NCBI GenBank assembly: GCA_036961355.1
Contig: JBALVL010000025.1
Location: forward strand, 1-64,000
Source: Motiliproteus sp036961355
GTDB lineage: Bacteria; Pseudomonadota; Gammaproteobacteria; Pseudomonadales; Balneatricaceae
Reading direction: 5' to 3'
DNA: 64,000 bases
The position numbers were made by a program, and so were the translations under genes. The notes under the pieces were generated by a model. The model did not search any database. It saw nothing but the letters and a program-made list of their open reading frames with translations, and was not told the DNA's origin. Below, piece by piece: positions 26,684 through 34,578 of the stretch (position 1 is its first letter; each line of letters opens with the position of its first letter).

Positions 26684-27718
26684 TTATTGATCCTCAATCG
26701 CCCCTTCATCCGTTGGACCCATATCTGCCGCACCATCACCAGGATCCGCGAGTTGATCGGTACCATCGAGCCATCGTGTTTTCTGTTGTTCATCGTATTG
26801 GCGCTTGGCGTCAAGCTTGAGCTGTCGCTCCTCAAGAGCCTGCAATCGCAATTGCTCAACAGCCAACGCCGCTAACCGATCTTTTTCGGTCCACTCACCA
26901 ACCGTTTCAAAGCTGATTCTACCAATAAGCCCTGAGCGCAAGTCGCCGATAACAATCTCACCCGCCTTGGGCCGATTAATCACTCCACCGCTTTTGAGGC
27001 AACCACGACGACGACCAATCTCATCGAGAGCGTCATCTGCGGAGGCCGGCAGCTCAGCCAGTTTGAATCGCTGCAACAGCTGCTCTGGGTAGTCCCGAAT
27101 CAGCAGCCCCAAACTGTAGAGCGCAATATCTTCATACTCCACCACAGTATCGCGAATCGCTCCGCTGGCGGCCAGACGATAAGATGCATCCTCATCCAGA
27201 ATTTTGGGCCACAAAATACCCGGTGTATCAAACACAGCCAAACCGTTATGGGTAACAAACCTTTGCTGATTTTTGGTTACCGCCGGTTCGTTGCCAACTT
27301 TGGCAATTTTGCGGCCCATCAGCGCGTTAATCAGCGTCGACTTACCCACGTTAGGGATACCCATGATCATCACCCGCACCGGACGATCCGCGCTGACCCG
27401 ACCCGGCGCTGTCTTCTTGCATAAGGTGATCAGTTGTTGCAGCTCCTGCTTCTGATCCATACGCAGCGGCATTGCATGCGTGGTATCGGTAGTCAGATGC
27501 TTGATCCATTTACGGGTGCGACCCGCATCGGCCAGGTCACTCTTGTTGAGTACCTTGATCACCGGCTTACTCCCGCGTAATTCTCCGACCAGCGGGTTTT
27601 CACTGGAACGAGGCAACCGCGCGTCAAGCACCTCGATAACCACATCAATCTGCGAGATCACTTTGGCGATCTCTTTACGCGCCTTGTGCATGTGACCGGG
27701 GAACCATTGAATGGTCAT
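26684..27718 (-). CDS. ylqF: Ribosome biogenesis GTPase, YlqF/RbgA family
   Basis: Circularly permuted GTPase acting in large-subunit assembly (family knowledge from RbgA/YlqF). MTIQWFPGHMHKA opens the protein, with the permuted order visible: G4 NKSD (~68), G1 GIPNVGKSTL (~125) and G3 DTPG (~170). The C-terminal helical domain is followed by a charged Lys/Gln/Asp-rich tail (~290-344). The frame extends to 27748, but the ATG at 27718 matches the family's invariant N-terminus (344 aa). Confidence 0.9.
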   Translation of the reverse strand: MTIQWFPGHMHKARKEIAKVISQIDVVIEVLDARLPRSSENPLVGELRGSKPVIKVLNKSDLADAGRTRKWIKHLTTDTTHAMPLRMDQKQELQQLITLCKKTAPGRVSADRPVRVMIMGIPNVGKSTLINALMGRKIAKVGNEPAVTKNQQRFVTHNGLAVFDTPGILWPKILDEDASYRLAASGAIRDTVVEYEDIALYSLGLLIRDYPEQLLQRFKLAELPASADDALDEIGRRRGCLKSGGVINRPKAGEIVIGDLRSGLIGRISFETVGEWTEKDRLAALAVEQLRLQALEERQLKLDAKRQYDEQQKTRWLDGTDQLADPGDGAADMGPTDEGAIEDQ

Positions 27719-28008
27719 TGGCGGCCTAACTCCTGATAGCAATATCAATAACTGACTGGGTAATTATAATTCATGACGGCAAGCAGCCGTGATAACGCCC
27801 TAAAGTAAGTTCATGTGGCTACTAACCAACGATGACAACAAAAACAGGGTGCGCGATTATAGCCTAGCAACTGCTGGCTGTCCGGCCCGATACAGTGATG
27901 CTAAAACATTTATCAATTTTAACTATCAACCCCGCTTGTGATCGCATAGGCTTCCTCGTCACATTGGGCTAGAATGGCCCAAAAAATACGGGGCGAGAAG
28001 CAGCATTA

Positions 28009-29238
28009 ATGAGTAATGGTGTAAGCAACAGTCAGACGTTGATGGCAAGGCAGCCGATCTTTGATCGACAGCTCAAAGTCATCGCCTACGAACTACTCTA
28101 TCGCAGCGATGGCAGCAATGAAGCTGATTTCCTCGATGGCGAGCAAGCCACCAGCGAAGTGTTACTCAACACGTACACCAGCATCAGTGATGAGGGCACC
28201 ACCAAAAGAGTGCCGGCGTTTTTGAATCTTACCCGAGAAATGCTAGTCGCTCAAAGCATCCCCCAAGTCCTTAACAAACAGATCGTGATCGAAGTCCTGG
28301 AAGATGTTGCCGTTGATGATGCCGTGATCAACGCGGTCAAAAAATTCAAAGCTGATGGGTTTAAGGTCGCGCTAGACGATTTCATCTGGGACGACCAATA
28401 TATCCCGTTATTAGAGATCGTCGACATCGTCAAAATCGACGTCCTACAGCTGACCAAAGAGGAGATCGACCAGCACATCAAAAAGCTGGCACCCTATCGC
28501 GTCACGCTACTGGCGGAAAAAATTGAGACCGTTGAACGCCTTTATGAATGTATAGACCAAGGCTTTAAGCTATTTCAGGGTCACTTTCTCAGCAAGCCAC
28601 AGATCGTCAAGGGGAAGAAGTTTTCTGCCAACTCGCTGGCATTGATTCAGGTGGTACAGGAGCTGCAAAACCCCAACACAACCGCGTCGGCGGTTGAACA
28701 TATGATCATCAAAGATCCGGTATTAACCTACAAACTGTTGCGCATTGTAAACTCGGCCGCCTACTCTCTGGTTCGCAAAGTGGAGTCACTCAATCAGGCA
28801 ATTGTGTTGCTGGGTATGGAGCAGGTACGTAAATGGGCCACTCTGATATCTCTTAGCAGCAACAAAGGCAAACCCTCCGAGCTATCTCGATCGTTGTTAG
28901 CCCGCGGCCGGATGTGCGAACTGCTGGCCGAAGCGATGGATTACCCCGACGCCAGCAACTATTTTATGGTGGGTATGATGTCCGACATCAACGCCCTCCT
29001 CGATATGGAAATGGGCTCACTGTTGGAGCAGATCCCCCTCAACGACGAAATCAAGGCGGCCATTGGTAGCCATGAAGGAAAGATGGGCATGGTGCTGGAA
29101 GCGGCATTGGCTTACGAACGCGGCGAATGGGAACGACTGTCTGAATTTGAGATCAACGATAATCTGTACGAAACCGCTTACCGTCACAGCATTACCTGGG
29201 CGCAGGAAGCGGTGCAAACGATGGCCGATACATCCTGA
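28009..29238 (+). CDS. EAL-like/HDOD signalling protein (YuxH type)
   Basis: 409 aa. N-terminal EAL-like domain (~1-200): the signature is MARQPIFDR...YELLYR, with ELL replacing EAL; ALDDF, KID and GFKLFQGHFLSKP remain. HDOD domain (~205-400): KDPVLTYKLLRIVNSAAYSL and INQAIVLLGMEQVRKW-type residues. YuxH-like proteins are generally thought not to be active c-di-GMP phosphodiesterases, and the altered motif agrees. A role as a signalling scaffold is inference. The promoter region carries an inverted repeat around a TAGAAT (-10-like) at 27964-27982. Confidence 0.88.
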   Translation: MSNGVSNSQTLMARQPIFDRQLKVIAYELLYRSDGSNEADFLDGEQATSEVLLNTYTSISDEGTTKRVPAFLNLTREMLVAQSIPQVLNKQIVIEVLEDVAVDDAVINAVKKFKADGFKVALDDFIWDDQYIPLLEIVDIVKIDVLQLTKEEIDQHIKKLAPYRVTLLAEKIETVERLYECIDQGFKLFQGHFLSKPQIVKGKKFSANSLALIQVVQELQNPNTTASAVEHMIIKDPVLTYKLLRIVNSAAYSLVRKVESLNQAIVLLGMEQVRKWATLISLSSNKGKPSELSRSLLARGRMCELLAEAMDYPDASNYFMVGMMSDINALLDMEMGSLLEQIPLNDEIKAAIGSHEGKMGMVLEAALAYERGEWERLSEFEINDNLYETAYRHSITWAQEAVQTMADTS

Positions 29239-29320
29239 TTCGTTACCCTATTGTTCCAAGGCATCGAATCCATTCCGCCACCAAGCACTCTTCGATCCGA
29301 TCCAGCGTTAGTCACTCCTT

Positions 29321-31033
29321 ATGAGAGCACCTGATAACAATCCGCCATTTGATCCACAACAGCTACGCTGTGATTTCCCGTTAATCGAAAATACCTCAGT
29401 CTGCTATTTCGACAGCGCCGCGACCACCCAGAAACCGACCGCTGTCCTGCAGGCGATCGACCACTATTACCGCCACCACAACGCCAATGTCCACCGTGCA
29501 GCCCACAGCCTCAGCCGTGACGCGACCGAGGCTTTCGAAGCGGCGCGTGAACGGGTTCGCCGTTTTATCAACGCCAACACGTGTGATGAGATCATTTGGA
29601 TCCGCGGCACCACCGAAGGGATCAACCTAGTGGCCCACAGCTATGGTCAATTGGCGATCGGCCCCGGCGACGAGATTCTTATCAGCACGATGGAACACCA
29701 CGCCAATATCGTTCCCTGGCAGCTATTGGCACAGCGGTGTGGCGCCCACCTACGCGTCATACCGCTCACCGACAATGGTGATCTCGATTTAACGGCATAC
29801 CAGGACTTGCTCAACTCGCGCACCAAACTGGTTGCGATCTGCCACGTCTCCAACGCTCTGGGGACTGTTAATCCGATCGCTGAGGTGATTCAACAAGCCC
29901 ACCAGATCGGTGCCAAGGTCTTAATCGATGGCGCGCAAGCGGTTAGCCACATGGAGGTCGATGTTCAGGCGCTCGACTGCGATTTCTATCTCTTTTCAGG
30001 CCATAAGCTATATGGCCCCACCGGTATCGGAGTGCTCTACGGCAAGCACCGATTACTGCAGCAAATGCCGCCTTGGCAAGGTGGCGGTGAAATGATCGAA
30101 CAGGTTAGCTTCAGCCAAAGCCGTTACCAGCCACCTCCGCTCCGTTTTGAAGCAGGCACTCCCAATATTGCCGGAGCAATCGGCCTAGCCGCAGCGATCG
30201 ACTACCTCTGCCAATTCGATATCAAACAGCGGCAAGCTCACGAACAACGTTTGATCAATCACGCCAGCCAACAACTCATCACCGTGCCGGGGCTGCGTAT
30301 TATCGCCCAGCCGAAACAGCGTGTCGGCTTAGTGCCTTTCGTTATAGACGCGCTTCACAGTTTTGATCTGGGAGCACTGCTCGACCAACAAGGCTTTGCA
30401 CTTAGAACAGGCCACCATTGTACGATGCCACTGCACCAACAACTCGGACTGGAAGGCACCGCCCGACTCTCTTTTGGTCTCTATAATCAGACCGAAGAGA
30501 TCGACCGGTTAGTTACAGTGCTAAAACAGTTAGTCGCTGAGGCCAATACGCCCGCGCTGCCGTCCACTTCGCAATCACCTCAACCTGCCAGCCAGCTCGA
30601 TCCTGGCCAAATTGACTCCGCGCATTTCATACCTGAGCAGTCACTGCTACAGCAGCTTCGGGCACTGGGTCATGGCAAGGCGTGTTATACCCTGTTGATG
30701 AAAAAGGCGACCACATGTCCCCAGCAGCCAGGGTTACGGCAAGATATCAATTTGCTTCACGGATGTACCAGCAAGGTGTGGCTCGATCACCAGCGACAGT
30801 GTATCGATGGTAACCAACAGTTGTCGTTTCGTATCGACAGCGATACCCGCATTATCAAAGGACTTGGATTGTTACTGTGCGACCTTCTCAACGGCATGAG
30901 CCCTGAGCAGATACTTAGTACTCAAGTTGAGCCGGTGTTTCGTGAACTAGGACTGGAGCGACACCTGAGTGCATCACGCACTAACGGGCTACACGCTATG
31001 ATCGAAGCGATACGCGTATTGGCGCAACCCTAA
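29321..31033 (+). CDS. Cysteine desulfurase fused to SufE/CsdE sulfur acceptor
   Basis: 570 aa, two activities in one chain. Residues ~1-405 are a group II cysteine desulfurase (SufS/CsdA): PLP Lys229 in SGHKLYGPTG and catalytic Cys367 in RTGHHCTMP. A Pro/Ser/Gln-rich linker (~408-435) leads to a SufE/CsdE domain (~440-565) with the acceptor Cys482 in LHGCTSKVWL and the family block LLNGMSP...LGLERHLSASRTNGLHAM. In E. coli csdA, csdE and tcdA (csdL) are adjacent; here tcdA lies 2.4 kb away, so this may be CsdA-CsdE rather than SufS-SufE. No suf scaffold genes are present. The start lacks a clear ribosome-binding site. Confidence 0.92.
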   Translation: MRAPDNNPPFDPQQLRCDFPLIENTSVCYFDSAATTQKPTAVLQAIDHYYRHHNANVHRAAHSLSRDATEAFEAARERVRRFINANTCDEIIWIRGTTEGINLVAHSYGQLAIGPGDEILISTMEHHANIVPWQLLAQRCGAHLRVIPLTDNGDLDLTAYQDLLNSRTKLVAICHVSNALGTVNPIAEVIQQAHQIGAKVLIDGAQAVSHMEVDVQALDCDFYLFSGHKLYGPTGIGVLYGKHRLLQQMPPWQGGGEMIEQVSFSQSRYQPPPLRFEAGTPNIAGAIGLAAAIDYLCQFDIKQRQAHEQRLINHASQQLITVPGLRIIAQPKQRVGLVPFVIDALHSFDLGALLDQQGFALRTGHHCTMPLHQQLGLEGTARLSFGLYNQTEEIDRLVTVLKQLVAEANTPALPSTSQSPQPASQLDPGQIDSAHFIPEQSLLQQLRALGHGKACYTLLMKKATTCPQQPGLRQDINLLHGCTSKVWLDHQRQCIDGNQQLSFRIDSDTRIIKGLGLLLCDLLNGMSPEQILSTQVEPVFRELGLERHLSASRTNGLHAMIEAIRVLAQP

Positions 31034-31064
31034 CAGCCAATTAATGCGACCCTGCAGGCAACCC

Positions 31065-31085
31065 GCGCCGTTCTGGTGCTTTTTT
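31065..31085 (+). terminator. Likely terminator after the desulfurase fusion
   Basis: Short stem GCGCC/GGTGC (one G·U) with loop GTTCT, followed by six T residues, 32 bases after the stop. The stem is short, so strength is uncertain. Confidence 0.55.
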
Positions 31086-31094
31086 GGTACTTGC

Positions 31095-32462
31095 TTATTC
31101 GATATTCACACTGGTGTCACTCTGGACATTAGCTCCACCTTGCGCATTGGTTTCATCTTGTAAGTTTTCTTCAATTTGTGTCTCTACGTCACGCCGAATT
31201 TCAGCCTCCTCTCGGGCTCGAGCTGAAGAATACGTGGGCGTTGCGCCGAAATAGACTTCCAGTTCCAGCAGCAACGATGGCGACAGATCAAAACTGTCGC
31301 TACGACCGGTGTACAACTCAGGCACTATTTTTCCGTACAACCAGTCTTTATAGAGACGATGGCGCAACTCAGTGCGTAGCCAGTACGCGTTGCTTCGCAA
31401 TTCGTCGAGATCAGGGTTACTGATTCCAGAAACACCGATCTGGTGCTCAAAAGCCGTATCGTCGTTTATTCTCTGGTGTAACGAGAAGCTTTGAAATAGC
31501 TCCCAAGTGCTGCCCTGATTGAGGTACTGAATCCCCGTATCCGACTGGAACATAAACTCACTATTGATCGGCCGATACAGACCCAAACCGCTCTGAGCTT
31601 TCCAGCCTTCGGAGTCAAAGTAGGAGATTCGGTGCTGAACCTGGCTCCGCCAATCCTCGCTGAGGTTTTCATTATGGGTCCATTCAGCGCGCACATAGGG
31701 ATCTAAAGGCAGCCTTAATTTCACACCGAGCTTATAACTGCTAACCCAATTGGCTCCTAAGATCTGATCCAACCCGATACCGGCGATGGCAGAATCATCA
31801 GCATTTGATGGCGAATCGGAACCGGGCGTTAAGCCTAATTTTTGATCAGCAATGCTGGAGAAATCATCAGGATCACTATCCAGAAAGAACTTAAAATCGC
31901 GTTTACTGTTGGGTAATTTTACCCGAGCCTTAACTTTAAATTCAAAACCGCTTTCGCCGAGTTTGCTAAAGCGCTGCCGCACCTGAACTTTTATATGCGT
32001 CGTATTATCAAGGGATTGATCAATATTCTCACGCGCCAAATAAGCGTCAAACCCGACGGACTTTTCCTTAACAGTTTCGGAGATCGAGTCATGTTGCTGC
32101 TCAAACCAGCTACCCGAGGAGGTGATCCAGCTGGGAAAGAGGCTGGTGTCTTCCTGTTGCGATGCTGCCGACTGTTCTAGGTTAAATTCAGGTTCGGCTT
32201 CCGCCGTTGTGTCACCATTTTCTTGACTAGGTTCGTTAACACTACTCTCGGAGTTCCCTGCAATCTTTGGCTCACTGTGGTTTTCAGCACGGGACCCACT
32301 ACTCAACATCAAGGCTGCCGTAGTACCACAGGTGAACATCAACACAGTAACAACACGCTTGGTTCTACTTATCCATGAACGACTCACCAACGAGCTATTC
32401 ACCAATGGTCTGTTTACCCATAAGTTAACGGCACAAAAACCACTTTGTGTTGCTACCGCCAT
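31095..32462 (-). CDS. Putative outer-membrane beta-barrel-like protein, unknown
   Basis: Not recognised. The 455-aa protein has a long charged/polar N-region, then a signal-like hydrophobic segment (VVTVLMFTCGTTAALML, ~38-54) ending near SGSRA. An acidic low-complexity stretch (~60-105) follows. From ~145 to ~405 alternating polar/hydrophobic segments with many aromatic ends (e.g. HIKVQVRQRFS, YKLGVKLRLPL) suggest an outer-membrane barrel. The barrel-like part ends near LLLELEVYFG, and a ~47-residue charged tail (REEAEIRRDVETQIEENL...) continues, which is unusual. The ATG at 32462 has AAGGGG seven bases upstream. Confidence 0.65.
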   Translation of the reverse strand: MAVATQSGFCAVNLWVNRPLVNSSLVSRSWISRTKRVVTVLMFTCGTTAALMLSSGSRAENHSEPKIAGNSESSVNEPSQENGDTTAEAEPEFNLEQSAASQQEDTSLFPSWITSSGSWFEQQHDSISETVKEKSVGFDAYLARENIDQSLDNTTHIKVQVRQRFSKLGESGFEFKVKARVKLPNSKRDFKFFLDSDPDDFSSIADQKLGLTPGSDSPSNADDSAIAGIGLDQILGANWVSSYKLGVKLRLPLDPYVRAEWTHNENLSEDWRSQVQHRISYFDSEGWKAQSGLGLYRPINSEFMFQSDTGIQYLNQGSTWELFQSFSLHQRINDDTAFEHQIGVSGISNPDLDELRSNAYWLRTELRHRLYKDWLYGKIVPELYTGRSDSFDLSPSLLLELEVYFGATPTYSSARAREEAEIRRDVETQIEENLQDETNAQGGANVQSDTSVNIE

Positions 32463-32732
32463 ATCTACCCCTTCTATAAGGTTTTCTTTAGCTCAGTACC
32501 ATCTATCAAAGAAGAGAAGAATACAATGTGGTGCAATCTATTAATTAGTGCTAAAAATCAATCATTAGATACCGCATCTAAACGAACGTCGTTTCTCGGC
32601 CAGGCCACACTTTCTCACGCCAACTGTGGAATTAAAGCAATCTACCAACTCGATGAAACCTTACCGATAAAATGGCGACTTAGCCCCTAGATTTGGTATA
32701 AGGTGATTTAATCAATCTTAAAGGATTTCGAT

Positions 32733-33389
32733 ATGCGCTTTACCTTGATTCAAGGTGCCATAACCCGCTTGGTACTGGTTGTTTTAAGTTTCTCTGTGGC
32801 AGTACCCGTGTCAGCATCCAACCTGCTTTTTTTATCGAATTCGGTGCTATCGGAACTGACAAAAGAGGATGCTCAGTCATTCCGTAGCGCAATCCAGCAA
32901 GCGTTGGATTCTGTAGAGGACCGAGACAGTGTGACCTGGCGATCAGAGTCCTCCAGCATCAAGGCCAGCATCAGACCTCTCACTACCTATCAACTAGGCG
33001 CTGAACAGCAGACCTGCCGTCGAGCTCGTTTTGTTCTAGCACATAGTGACCGCCCGGTAGAGCGTTATCAATTTGATTTTTGCCACGCTGATGAGGGTTG
33101 GAATATTGCCCATACCCCTGCCAGTAGTTTCAACAAAGACGACTGGATACTGTTGGAGCAAACCCTTCAACATACACTCAACGACAATGAAAATGGCGAG
33201 GCGAGCTCCTGGACCAACCATCGATCAAAAAGCTCGGGGGTGTTAGTGCCGATCAGTAATGAGATGCGCCAGGGTCAGCCTTGCCGACAGACCGCCGTCA
33301 CTATTTTCAACAAGCAGGGCCAGGCGTCTAACGGCAGTTATCTGTTTTGCCGCGATGAGACTGGCGACTGGAATCGGCTAGTCGACTAA
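32733..33389 (+). CDS. Secreted protein with two tandem surface-antigen-like domains
   Basis: 218 aa. A signal peptide (~1-29, VLVVLSFSVAVPVSAS) is followed by two homologous units, ~40-130 and ~134-216. Each begins with a D-x-(3-4)-hydrophobic helix (EDAQSFRSAIQQAL; DDWILLEQTLQHTL), then W plus a polar strand, a glycine/proline turn, a CR pair (TCRRARF; PCRQTAV), and a FC/FC near the end (QFDFCHADEGW; SYLFCRDETGDW). The pattern resembles the RT0821/Lpp0805-type 17-kDa surface antigen domain, but the assignment is tentative. The cysteines probably form disulfides. Good ribosome-binding site (AGGA). Confidence 0.65.
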   Translation: MRFTLIQGAITRLVLVVLSFSVAVPVSASNLLFLSNSVLSELTKEDAQSFRSAIQQALDSVEDRDSVTWRSESSSIKASIRPLTTYQLGAEQQTCRRARFVLAHSDRPVERYQFDFCHADEGWNIAHTPASSFNKDDWILLEQTLQHTLNDNENGEASSWTNHRSKSSGVLVPISNEMRQGQPCRQTAVTIFNKQGQASNGSYLFCRDETGDWNRLVD

Positions 33390-33445
33390 GCCGCCTCCAA
33401 CTAGCAGTGCCCATCAACGTCCTAGGATCGGGTTAGATCAGCGAA

Positions 33446-34273
33446 TCAACCCGCCTCGGTAAGACGCTCGATCACTCGCGCTACCGCCACGAAAGCAAAG
33501 CTGGCGGTCACGCAGGTAGTTGCACCAAAGCCGCTACTGCAATCTAGCCGCATCCCCTCTCCCGCCGCAGATCGTGGCTTCTCCGCGCGAATCGAACCAT
33601 CGGGCTGCGGATAACGTAGTTGCTCGGTCGAGTAAACACAGGGCACATTGAAGCGACGTTTGGTGTTGCTGGAAAAATGATAATTACGACGCAGCTCAGA
33701 ACGAACCTTTGCTGCCAGCGGATCGTGTTCGGTGCGGCTCAGGTCGGCCACTTGAATTCGGGTTGGATCGATCTGACCACCAGCGCCACCGATGGTGATA
33801 ACCGGAATTTTATTACGTCGACAACAGGCGATAATGGCCGCTTTCGCCCGTGCATCGTCGATCGCATCGATCACGTAATCAAACGCTGTTGCCGTGGAAC
33901 CCGACTGCTCAGCCTCAAATCCTGTTAGCAACTGACGTACGTTATCGGCGGCTACAAACTCTTCCACTGCATGGCACTGGCATTCAGGGTTGATTGACCG
34001 CACCCGCTCAGCCATCACCTCAACCTTTGATTGACCAATTGTCTGCTCTAACGCGTGAATCTGTCGGTTGGTGTTGGTGATACACAGGTCATCCAGGTCG
34101 ATCAGTGTTATCTGGCCGACAGCACTGCGCGCCAACGCTTCCGCTACCCAAGAACCGACACCACCGATTCCGATCACACAAACATGGGCCTGTCGTAGTG
34201 TAGAGACAGCCGAGTCGCCATAAAGGCGGCGAGTCCCACCAAAGCGCTGGTCAAACGAGTCACTCATATCCAT
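33446..34273 (-). CDS. tcdA: tRNA threonylcarbamoyladenosine dehydratase
   Basis: ATP-dependent cyclisation of t6A37 to ct6A in tRNAs; E1-like (ThiF/MoeB superfamily) fold. VIGIGGVGSWVAEALARS binds ATP, DLDDLCITNTNRQIHA is the E1-like acidic/arginine segment, IDAIDDARAKAAI and TIGGAGGQIDPTRI follow, and the C-terminal LDCSSGFGATTCVTASF is family-specific. Length 275 aa is normal. The start is at 34273 or the in-frame ATG at 34267. The IS1111-type element begins 30 bases upstream and reads in the same direction, so the native promoter is probably displaced. Confidence 0.93.
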   Translation of the reverse strand: MDMSDSFDQRFGGTRRLYGDSAVSTLRQAHVCVIGIGGVGSWVAEALARSAVGQITLIDLDDLCITNTNRQIHALEQTIGQSKVEVMAERVRSINPECQCHAVEEFVAADNVRQLLTGFEAEQSGSTATAFDYVIDAIDDARAKAAIIACCRRNKIPVITIGGAGGQIDPTRIQVADLSRTEHDPLAAKVRSELRRNYHFSSNTKRRFNVPCVYSTEQLRYPQPDGSIRAEKPRSAAGEGMRLDCSSGFGATTCVTASFAFVAVARVIERLTEAG

Positions 34274-34302
34274 AAATTCTCATGCTAAAAACTCAAACAT
34301 AT

Positions 34303-34315
34303 ATGGACCCACCCC
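34303..34315. repeat. IS1111-type inverted repeat, tcdA-proximal end
   Basis: ATGGACCCACCCC, an exact 13-bp reverse complement of 35663-35675. Confidence 0.9.
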
Positions 34316-34578
34316 GTTTGCAAGACTTTTGAACCTGTTTAAAACCCAGTCATTGCACCCATATATCCGGCCTGTCTTTGAAGGACTATTGCCTCCTGGC
34401 CCTGATGAATATCTGCGCCCACTCTCCTCATCATTCTTACGGCCTTGCAGCCAATGTTCGTAAAAGGTTTTTAGCGGGCAGGTCTGACCTGTTTTAACAT
34501 CAGCTCAATCTGTCTTAGCAACTTTTGGCAGGTTTAATGCCGTTAACTCGATTCTATCTTCCTGGTCGTTCTCTTGGT
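34316..34578 (-). ncRNA. Predicted bridge/seek RNA region of the IS1111-type element
   Basis: IS1111-group elements carry their guide RNA (bridge or seekRNA) in the non-coding end downstream of the transposase (established for the group). This 263-base stretch occupies that position and has no ORF. It contains at least one hairpin-forming stretch (CAGGTCAGACCTG, 34478-34490). Exact RNA ends and the two target/donor-binding loops cannot be fixed from the sequence alone. Confidence 0.5.

Noticed and set aside
32445..32690. An 81-codon rightward frame between the outer-membrane protein and the surface-antigen gene
   Set aside because: It overlaps the start and ribosome-binding site of the outer-membrane protein gene, has no family resemblance and no supporting start signal.
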